Below are positions 1 to 5,593 of a stretch of 6,777 nt of DNA, one piece after another; the stretch's first letter is position 1; each line of letters starts with the position of its first letter. Both the position numbers and the translations under genes were made by a program. The notes under the pieces were generated by a model that did not search any database, had not been told where the DNA came from, and saw nothing but the letters and a program-made list of their open reading frames with translations. Source of the DNA: Candidatus Eiseniibacteriota bacterium (GTDB lineage: Bacteria; Eisenbacteria; RBG-16-71-46; JAFGJU01). The DNA lies in NCBI GenBank assembly GCA_016928935.1, contig JAFGJU010000068.1, positions 1 to 6,777 of the forward strand, given 5' to 3'.

Positions 1-948
1 ATCCAGGTCCACGTTGCCGCCGGAGAGGATGACGCCGACCCTCTTGCCTGAAAACGGGCCGGCGTGAGTCATTATCGCGGCCAGCGGCACTGAGGCCGAA
101 GGTTCCACCACTATCTTCATGCGCTCCCAGATGAGCCTCATCGCGGATACGATGGAGTCCTCGCTCACTGTCAGTATGTCGCTCACGCACTCACGGATGA
201 TGGGAAAGGTCAGAGAGCCCAGAGATGTGCGGAGGCCGTCGGCAATCGTGTCAGGATGCTCGACAGGGATTATCCGTCCGGCGCGAAGAGAGCGACACGC
301 GTCGTCGGCGCGCTCGGGCTCGGCCGCGAGGACCGTCGTCCGGGGCGACACTCCGCTCACCGCGATCGCCGTGCCGCTCAGAAGCCCGCCACCCCCTACT
401 GGCGCGATTACTAAGTCCAGGTCGGGAATCTCTTCGCACAACTCCAAGGCGGCGGTGCCCTGGCCCGCGATGACGCGCCGGTCGTTGTAGGGATGAACTA
501 TCGAGGCCCCGGTGCGCCGCACGACGTCCGCCAACGTGCCCTCGCGCGACTCCAGGGTGGGCCTGCAGAATACGATCTCCGCTCCATAGCCCGCCACCGC
601 TTCTTTCTTGACGCGCGGGGCGTTGTCAGGCATCACGACGTACGGTCTGATTTTCCTTTGTTCGGCGGCCAGGGCCAGGGCCGCGGCGTGATTGCCGGAG
701 GAATGCGTTGCCACGCCCCGCGACGCCTCTTCGTGCGACAAAAGCATCACTGCGTTTGTGGCGCCGCGTATCTTGAACACGCCCGCCTTTTGGAAGTTCT
801 CGCACTTAAAGAAGAGAGCGGCTCCGCACATCCGGTCGATCGCGCCGCACGTCAGGACTGGAGTTCGGTGTATGAACGGGGCGATGCGGCGGGCGGCGTC
901 CAGCACGTCCGCAAAGGTCGGCCTGCCGGCAGAGACGTCGTCTGTCAC
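1..948 (-). CDS. Serine racemase / L-serine-L-threonine dehydratase-like PLP enzyme (3' end cut by window edge)
   Basis: A fold-type II pyridoxal-phosphate enzyme that, from its family, would racemise serine and/or deaminate serine or threonine in the cytoplasm. 316 residues are visible, ending in SGGNVDLD, so only a short C-terminal tail should be missing off the left edge. Seen in the translation: PLP-lysine motif FKIRG with Lys59; SSGNH at 83-87, where Ser84 aligns with the re-face base of human serine racemase; the phosphate-binding tetraglycine loop at 185-188 (APVGGGGLLSG); and SGGN at 309-312. Glu210, Ala214 and Asp216 in AEPERADD match the divalent-metal site of serine racemase, which argues against a plain biosynthetic IlvA; the C-terminal ACT-like regulatory domain of IlvA cannot fit before SGGN but could in principle follow beyond the edge. 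The GTG start is chosen because GGGAGGTG lies 6 nt upstream. The gene follows the repeat-protein stop by 64 nt on the same strand. Racemase versus dehydratase activity cannot be settled from sequence. Confidence 0.93.
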   Translation of the reverse strand, partial: MTDDVSAGRPTFADVLDAARRIAPFIHRTPVLTCGAIDRMCGAALFFKCENFQKAGVFKIRGATNAVMLLSHEEASRGVATHSSGNHAAALALAAEQRKIRPYVVMPDNAPRVKKEAVAGYGAEIVFCRPTLESREGTLADVVRRTGASIVHPYNDRRVIAGQGTAALELCEEIPDLDLVIAPVGGGGLLSGTAIAVSGVSPRTTVLAAEPERADDACRSLRAGRIIPVEHPDTIADGLRTSLGSLTFPIIRECVSDILTVSEDSIVSAMRLIWERMKIVVEPSASVPLAAIMTHAGPFSGKRVGVILSGGNVDLD

Positions 949-954
949 AGGATT

Positions 955-962
955 CACCTCCC
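955..962 (-). promoter_or_regulatory. Shine-Dalgarno site of the serine racemase-like gene
   Basis: GGGAGGTG on the minus strand, 6 nt before a GTG codon. It is the strongest ribosome-binding site in the window and fixes a GTG start for the racemase-like gene. The resulting N-terminus matches the usual family length before the PLP-lysine motif. Confidence 0.8.
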
Positions 963-1012
963 CGGTGCGGCGGCCGTCTCAGAGGGACGGGGCAAAAGAA
1001 GAAGCACGGGGC

Positions 1013-3196
1013 TCATCGGTCCAGCCCGACTCCCTTTTCCGTCGGAATCGGCTCCAGCTCGTTCGGCCCGGCCTGCGTCCAGGCCTTCCCGTTTCGCGCG
1101 AACGGCTTCGAGTACTTGTCCCTGCCGCCGGTGTCCAGAAACAGGCCCAGGCACAGCATCTTGTCGCGGAGGCCGCCGCGAGGCGCACCGACGTCGGCCC
1201 TACCCAGCGTCATCGCGGCCGAGACGTTGTAGGTGTCGTCACCCTTCTTGTCCCAGAACACCCCGATGCCGTTGGCGTTTCCCCCTCCCAGACTCAAGTT
1301 TGGGGCGTCGTACACGTCGTCGCCCGATTCGTCCAGCAGAAACCCGACGCCGAAATCGTGTCCCGCACCCTGGGCCATGTTGATGGAGGCCCTGTAGTGG
1401 TCGTCGCCGAGCGCGTCGTGAAGGACACCCACTCCGAAATGCGCGGTGGAGCCCTGCACGTACCAGACTCCGTTGTACTCGTCGTTACCGGAGGAGTCAG
1501 CCAGAATCCCCACACCGTACCAATAAGAGCATCCCTGCCCGAACACTCCACACCAGTACTTGTCGTTTCCGCGCGCATCCACGAGCATGCCGACTCCGCC
1601 GGCGAGAGAGTGGCCGTCCACGTAATCCGCGCGCTTGCCGAAGCCGACGCCTTGGGCCAGGCTCGTGTTGTGCTCTTTCGACTGCGCGGACGGGAACACT
1701 ATGTCCGTGTCGTTCGCGACGTAGGTGTCGTCACCCTCGCCGTCTATCAGGAGCCCGCATCCCTTGACGTATCCGTAGCCCTGACCCTGCTGATAGATGT
1801 AGTACTGATCGTCACCGTTTTTGTTGATGGCGATGCCAAGCCCGAACAGACCGGCTCCCTGCGAGGCGGTGAACGACTTCATCCTGTCGTCGCCCGACTC
1901 GTCGCACAGGATTCCCACTCCGAAGATTGCCGCTCCCTGAGACAGGTTCCGGCCGTCGTAGTAGTCGTTGCCGCCCAGGTCCACCAGAAAACCGTAGCCG
2001 AGGGCGGCTGCGCCGAAGCTGGGCATATCCATCCCGACTTCGGCCGTCGGGGACGGGGTTGTCTTCACGGAAGTGCCGCCCTTGCCGGAAGTGTCACGCG
2101 AGGCACTGGCCGGGCACACGTAACGGTCGTCGCCCCCGACGTCGATCAGTATTGAGATGCAGTTGGACGCGCTCCTGGTCGAACCGCCCGAGAGATACAG
2201 GTCGTTGCCGCCCAGGTCCACTACCAGGAAAGGCGCGAGCGAACCCCGGTACACGTTGGATTCCGTGCCGTTGACGATGATTTCTCCCAGCGGCGTACGA
2301 CAGGTGAAGCTGAGCTTCTTCATCCACTGGCCGCCGGCGGAGACGAGCCTGGCCAGCCGTACGGCCGCCGAGTCGAGGACCGTCGCCACGTCCGTGGCCC
2401 CAGCGTTGAGGTACTCGTAATCCACGAGCCCCGCGGCCTTCTCCACCCTGCGGGCCAGTGCCGGGTCGGTTTTGTCGCTGTCCAGTGCCGCTACGTATCG
2501 GACCGCGTCTTCGAAGAGTGTTTCTCTATCCTCCACCGATTCGAACGCCAGTCCCTGCCACTTCACTGCCTCGGCCGCGGCCAGCACCACCAGCGCCAAC
2601 GGCTCCGACAGGGAATCGGGCAGCGCCGCAGTCAACTTCGATAGTCCCGGGTCCAACTCTATTACTTCTCCCCGGCTGGCCGCCTCGTACAGGTACTCGA
2701 TCGCATGGGTCAAACAGTCGGGTTCTTTGAGGCGCCTCTCGTACTCCGCAACGACGCTGCCCGTGAGCCCTCTCCTCACGCCCGCCTTCACGCGCAAGCC
2801 GGCGAAGACCGTGGCCGGACCCAGGGACTGCGAGGACGAAAGAGCTGACACGGCCAGCGGGGGGACGAGATCAGGGATCCTGAACGGGTCGTTCATGAAG
2901 GCGTCGAAAAGCGGCAGGCGGCAGCGGTCGCCGCCGAAGAAGCCCATGTCGTTCCTGTCCACGCGTGCGGTTTGCCTTGTCAGTCCGACTTCGGCCAGGG
3001 CATCCGACACCGGGTCGCCGGCCCCGGGACGCGCGGCCCAGGCCGCTCCACACAGAACGAGGACGTGCAAGATCAGAACACACAGGCAGACTGCACGGCT
3101 CGCGGTCGCCCGGGCGGGCGGAAGGGTCCCGCGTGCTCGCCCGGCCGTCGCTCCGAGCCTCAAACTGACCGAACCGGTCAAACGTGCCGACACCAT
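1013..3196 (-). CDS. Exported GDDxY-repeat protein of unknown function
   Basis: I do not recognise a named family. 727 residues, ending in TGA. Residues 1-34 are a long basic n-region, 35-50 a hydrophobic core (AVCLCVLILHVLVLCG), with a likely signal-peptidase site near AWA-A at 54/55, so the protein is probably exported. There is no usable lipobox: Leu, not Gly/Ala/Ser, precedes Cys49. Residues ~60-295 look mainly alpha-helical and include a conserved-looking segment at 83-108 (NDMGFFGGD, then LPLFDAF). From 301 (TPLGEIIVNG) the protein becomes beta-like and Gly/Asp/Tyr-rich, with twelve clear copies of hhhD-xx-G(D/N)D-x-Y at ~27-residue spacing up to about 700. A Ser/Thr/Gly/Pro-rich insertion interrupts them at ~361-391. 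The motif recalls RTX calcium-binding repeats but has a different period. ATG is 12 nt after the GT39 stop. The next codon is GTG, so the start could be one codon later. Likely surface or periplasmic; function unknown. Confidence 0.88.
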   Translation of the reverse strand: MVSARLTGSVSLRLGATAGRARGTLPPARATASRAVCLCVLILHVLVLCGAAWAARPGAGDPVSDALAEVGLTRQTARVDRNDMGFFGGDRCRLPLFDAFMNDPFRIPDLVPPLAVSALSSSQSLGPATVFAGLRVKAGVRRGLTGSVVAEYERRLKEPDCLTHAIEYLYEAASRGEVIELDPGLSKLTAALPDSLSEPLALVVLAAAEAVKWQGLAFESVEDRETLFEDAVRYVAALDSDKTDPALARRVEKAAGLVDYEYLNAGATDVATVLDSAAVRLARLVSAGGQWMKKLSFTCRTPLGEIIVNGTESNVYRGSLAPFLVVDLGGNDLYLSGGSTRSASNCISILIDVGGDDRYVCPASASRDTSGKGGTSVKTTPSPTAEVGMDMPSFGAAALGYGFLVDLGGNDYYDGRNLSQGAAIFGVGILCDESGDDRMKSFTASQGAGLFGLGIAINKNGDDQYYIYQQGQGYGYVKGCGLLIDGEGDDTYVANDTDIVFPSAQSKEHNTSLAQGVGFGKRADYVDGHSLAGGVGMLVDARGNDKYWCGVFGQGCSYWYGVGILADSSGNDEYNGVWYVQGSTAHFGVGVLHDALGDDHYRASINMAQGAGHDFGVGFLLDESGDDVYDAPNLSLGGGNANGIGVFWDKKGDDTYNVSAAMTLGRADVGAPRGGLRDKMLCLGLFLDTGGRDKYSKPFARNGKAWTQAGPNELEPIPTEKGVGLDR
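1103..2230 (-). repeat. Coding tandem-repeat array, ~81-bp (27-residue) period
   Basis: This is the repeat domain of the exported protein, about residues 323-698. The invariant Gly of G(D/N)D falls at residues 330, 355, 409, 435, 461, 488, 543, 570, 597, 625, 652 and 691. Steps are 25-28, except two of 54-55 (two units each) and one of 39. A unit reads roughly as hydrophobic triplet-Asp-x-x-Gly-Asp/Asn-Asp-x-Tyr, 6-10 variable residues, Gln-Gly, 4-6 residues, then Gly-h-Gly leading into the next unit. Gln-Gly is visible at 420, 446, 470, 515, 554, 581 and 609. The fourth unit lacks the Tyr (GDDRM) and the last has GRD. The copies are diverged at DNA level, so the array is old and kept at protein level rather than being a recent expansion. 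Confidence 0.85.
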
Positions 3197-3197
3197 T

Positions 3198-3204
3198 CCC
3201 CCTC
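3198..3204 (-). promoter_or_regulatory. Shine-Dalgarno site of the repeat-protein gene
   Basis: GAGGGGG on the minus strand, inside the 12-nt gap after the GT39 stop codon. Counted from GAGG, the spacer is 4 nt to the annotated ATG and 7 nt to the GTG that immediately follows it. Initiation at the GTG is therefore at least as plausible; it changes only one residue. Confidence 0.6.
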
Positions 3205-3208
3205 AATG

Positions 3209-4798
3209 TTAGCGAGTCCTGTAAACGCGCAGGGTTCCGAACCTACCGAGTAGTCTCCACGAATCGGGAGGGTTGTGGGCGTAAGCAGGGATGTCTTTCG
3301 CCGGGTACATCGACCTCAACGGGTCGGAGACGGATACCCGCTCGGCCTCGGCCAGGATTTCGTCCTCCAGCACGACGAACGCGTCCGGAAGGCCGGCGGG
3401 GTCCTCGAACCACTTGAGATAACCCAGGCGCGTGCCGGCCGTGGCGGGCCCCCTCAGCATGCGCTGGGTCTCGTCTGCGCCCTCGTACAGGTGGGAGCCC
3501 TCCGCGAAGCCCAGGTAATAGCCGAAACGGATGGACGTGCGCCAGTGGTCGAACAGGATCGGAACCGCGGGGTCGGCCCTCAAGACCCCGACGGCGCTCT
3601 CGAAATTGGCGTTCACGGCGGTGTGTAATGCCCTGTGAGTATTGACCACCCAGAGCGAGTTGACCGACAGCACGAGGACGAGGCAACCCAGCAGAACGCG
3701 GCTGACGGCCGCCTCCCCACCGCGGAAGACCCTCGCCCCCAGCTCTCCGAACACGCGAAGCGCCTCCCACACGACGGAGGCCGACAGGAGGGCCGCCGGC
3801 GCTATGAACGGAGTCAGAAAACGAATTCTCTTGAACACCGGCACGTACGAATCGAGGCTCATCGACCCGAACTGGAGGTAAAGCAGAATGGGCGCCATCC
3901 ACGCCAGCACTATCAGGCGTTCGCGCGAGCGCCTGATGAGTGCCCAGACAGCCGTCGCGGTAAAGAACAGCGCAAAGAGGCCGGTGTAGGACCTGAGCCC
4001 CAGTATGAGCCGCGGGTAGTACAGCAGGCCCGCACCCTCTGATCTCCCCGGGTCTCCGTAGAAGCCGGACATCGCGCGAATCGGCAGCAGCGGGTCACCC
4101 GTCACAAACTTGTAGATGAGGACTATCGGCACGCCGACTGCGGCGGCACCCACCACCCACCAGAGCAGCGATCGCCAGAAGGCCTTGCGCCACGCGGCGT
4201 ATACCAGGAAGAAGGGCACTATCAAGAGCGCGTACGCGCGAGTGTCGACCGCAAGGCCGCAGAACAGTCCCGACAGAAGAAGAAAGGTCCTCGACGCAAC
4301 GAGTCTTCCCTCGAACGCCATTATCCAGAACGCCACTGAAAACGTGAGGAAGGCTGCCAGCACCGCGTCCGGGTTGAGGATGCCGGCGTAGATGACGTCC
4401 AGCGGTATCACGGCCACGAAGAACGCGGCCAGCACCGCCGTGCGCGGCCCGAAGAGCCGCCGGCCCACCCACAGGACGGCCGCTATCTGAAGGACCGAAA
4501 GCACAAGCGGCCAGAGGACGGTGGAGACCGTGCCCACGCCCATGACGGCGTACGCCAGCGCCACGGGCACGAACACCGGGAGTCTGTGGCTGTACCAGGA
4601 ATCGGTGTTCAGGTCGAACGCGCCGTTGAGAAGGTTGTACGCGTCCTGAGCGTAGACCGCGGGGTCGTACATGATGTCGCCGGTCATCCCGAAAATCCGG
4701 TAGGCCACGGCGAACAGAATGACCAGGGCGACGGCGATCCTCTCGGTCGCGGGCCTGAGGCCCGCGCGGTCGGCCCGCGCAAGGTCGCTAAACCTCAT
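3209..4798 (-). CDS. GT39/PMT-like integral membrane glycosyltransferase
   Basis: A polytopic GT-C glycosyltransferase of the PMT/ArnT type, which by family transfers a sugar from a polyprenyl-phosphate donor to a protein or lipid on the outer face of the cytoplasmic membrane. 529 residues. A first membrane segment (~20-37) is followed by an external loop containing MYDPAVYAQDAY, where Asp45 sits at the position of the family's catalytic acidic residue; HRLP is at 71-74. About eleven further hydrophobic segments follow up to ~383, with a second conserved loop at ILNPDAVLAAF (140-150). Residues ~384-529 form a soluble, probably extracytoplasmic tail. The ATG is preceded by GGAGG with a 6-nt spacer and overlaps the end of the GT2 gene by 11 nt, indicating translational coupling. 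The repeat-protein gene starts 12 nt downstream. Acceptor and sugar cannot be read from the sequence; an O-mannosyltransferase-like or lipid-modifying role are both possible. Confidence 0.88.
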   Translation of the reverse strand: MRFSDLARADRAGLRPATERIAVALVILFAVAYRIFGMTGDIMYDPAVYAQDAYNLLNGAFDLNTDSWYSHRLPVFVPVALAYAVMGVGTVSTVLWPLVLSVLQIAAVLWVGRRLFGPRTAVLAAFFVAVIPLDVIYAGILNPDAVLAAFLTFSVAFWIMAFEGRLVASRTFLLLSGLFCGLAVDTRAYALLIVPFFLVYAAWRKAFWRSLLWWVVGAAAVGVPIVLIYKFVTGDPLLPIRAMSGFYGDPGRSEGAGLLYYPRLILGLRSYTGLFALFFTATAVWALIRRSRERLIVLAWMAPILLYLQFGSMSLDSYVPVFKRIRFLTPFIAPAALLSASVVWEALRVFGELGARVFRGGEAAVSRVLLGCLVLVLSVNSLWVVNTHRALHTAVNANFESAVGVLRADPAVPILFDHWRTSIRFGYYLGFAEGSHLYEGADETQRMLRGPATAGTRLGYLKWFEDPAGLPDAFVVLEDEILAEAERVSVSDPLRSMYPAKDIPAYAHNPPDSWRLLGRFGTLRVYRTR

Positions 4799-5567
4799 GG
4801 GATGCCTCCGCGGTCTGCTGTTGTTTCTTCACAAACATGGGGTTCTTTCTTATGTTCCAGCGGTGCAGGCTGTAAGCCACCAGCGTCCAGAGGGTGCGCG
4901 TTCCGTACTCTACGCTGCGCCGAAAATTGATGCTGCTCGCTTCCTTCATGTACCTCACCGGCACCGGGATATCACCAAGCTGGAAACCGAAGTGAGCCGC
5001 CTGGACCAAGAACTGACTGTCGAACACGAAGTCGTCGCTGTTCTTTTCCCAGGGTATCGTATCCAACACTTCTCTCCTGTAGCCCCGCAGACCAGAATGG
5101 AATTCCCCCAGGTTCTGCCCCAGCCAGACGTTCTCCACGACAGTGAGCAGTCGGTTGGCAATATACTTGTACACGGGCATCCCGCCCGCCAGAGCCTCGC
5201 GTCGCGTCCGAATCCGGTTCCCGAGTATGACGTCGCAGTGCTTCTTTCTGAGTAGCTCCGTCATTACCGGGATGAGACTGGAGTCGTACTGATAGTCGGG
5301 ATGAACCATTATGACAATCGCGGCGTCGCGCTTCAACGCCTCCGCGTAGCACGTCTTCTGGTTCCCGCCGTACCCCAGATTCGTCTGGTGCCTGATGACC
5401 GTGAGGCCCAGCTTCGCGGCCAGCGCGACCGTGTTGTCGCGACTGCAGTCGTCCACCAGGATGATTTCGTCCGCCGTGCCGGGTGGGATGTCGGCTATGG
5501 TCTTCTCCAGAGTTGTCTCGGCGTTGTACGCCGGCATCACTACGACCGTCTTCAAGGATTCACTCAT
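4788..5567 (-). CDS. Family 2 glycosyltransferase, DPM1-like
   Basis: A cytoplasmic-face GT-A glycosyltransferase that uses a nucleotide-sugar, probably to glycosylate a polyprenyl phosphate as dolichol-phosphate-mannose synthases do. 259 residues from the chosen start. Visible motifs: VVVMPAYNAE at 8-17, the nucleotide-binding ILVDDCSRDNT at 36-46, NLGYGGNQ at 63-70, the metal-site segment HPDYQYD at 89-95 (in place of a strict DXD), SGLRGYRR at 158-165 and the acidic NSDDFVFD at 176-183. No clear C-terminal membrane pair is present, so it resembles short DPM1-type enzymes rather than membrane-anchored GtrB types. A GTG start 24 nt upstream is possible, but I choose the internal ATG because GAGGA lies 10 nt before it and the family N-terminus begins directly after it. 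It follows the flippase stop by 26 nt and overlaps the GT39 gene. A processive or glycan-backbone role remains possible. Confidence 0.92.
   Translation of the reverse strand: MSESLKTVVVMPAYNAETTLEKTIADIPPGTADEIILVDDCSRDNTVALAAKLGLTVIRHQTNLGYGGNQKTCYAEALKRDAAIVIMVHPDYQYDSSLIPVMTELLRKKHCDVILGNRIRTRREALAGGMPVYKYIANRLLTVVENVWLGQNLGEFHSGLRGYRREVLDTIPWEKNSDDFVFDSQFLVQAAHFGFQLGDIPVPVRYMKEASSINFRRSVEYGTRTLWTLVAYSLHRWNIRKNPMFVKKQQQTAEASHEV
4805..4809 (-). promoter_or_regulatory. Shine-Dalgarno site of the GT39-like gene, inside the GT2 coding region
   Basis: GGAGG on the minus strand with a 6-nt spacer to the ATG at 4798. It lies within the last codons of the GT2 gene, so both genes must be read from one transcript and the overlap is likely to couple their translation. 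Confidence 0.75.
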
Positions 5568-5577
5568 CGTTCGCTTT

Positions 5578-5582
5578 TCCTC
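5578..5582 (-). promoter_or_regulatory. Shine-Dalgarno site that favours the internal ATG of the GT2 gene
   Basis: GAGGA on the minus strand, 10 nt before the ATG at 5567. The alternative GTG at 5591 has no purine-rich site before it, and its extra eight residues (MGAEEKRT) lie outside the conserved GT-A fold. Confidence 0.55.
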
Positions 5583-5593
5583 GGCGCCCACGA

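Noticed and set aside
974..990. Small hairpin (5-bp stem CCGTC/GACGG, 7-nt loop) in the gap before the racemase-like gene, considered as a terminator
   Set aside because: The stem is short and no T-run follows it on the minus strand, so it does not support a transcription stop between the two genes.
493..1383. A 296-codon plus-strand open frame opposite the racemase-like gene
   Set aside because: It is Arg/Pro-rich with no domain, and the opposite strand codes for a complete set of PLP-enzyme motifs.
692..2155. A 487-codon open frame on the plus strand opposite the repeat gene and the racemase-like gene
   Set aside because: It lies antisense to two well-supported genes, crosses their boundary, and has no family motif. 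Long antisense frames are common in high-GC DNA, and here the regular codon pattern of the repeats helps keep it free of stops.
1103..2230. Classification of the repeat array as typical RTX calcium-binding repeats
   Set aside because: Individual GGND pieces resemble RTX, but the tandem GGxGxDxUx nonapeptides are absent and the period is about 27 residues with conserved Tyr and Gln-Gly.
3040..3060. Possible lipoprotein signal (VLCG at residues 47-50) in the repeat protein
   Set aside because: The residue before the Cys is Leu, whereas a lipobox needs Gly, Ala or Ser there; an AWA-A signal-peptidase I site a few residues later fits better.
5568..5591. GTG start for the GT2 gene giving eight extra residues
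   Set aside because: No ribosome-binding site precedes it, while GAGGA precedes the internal ATG and the conserved fold begins just after that ATG.
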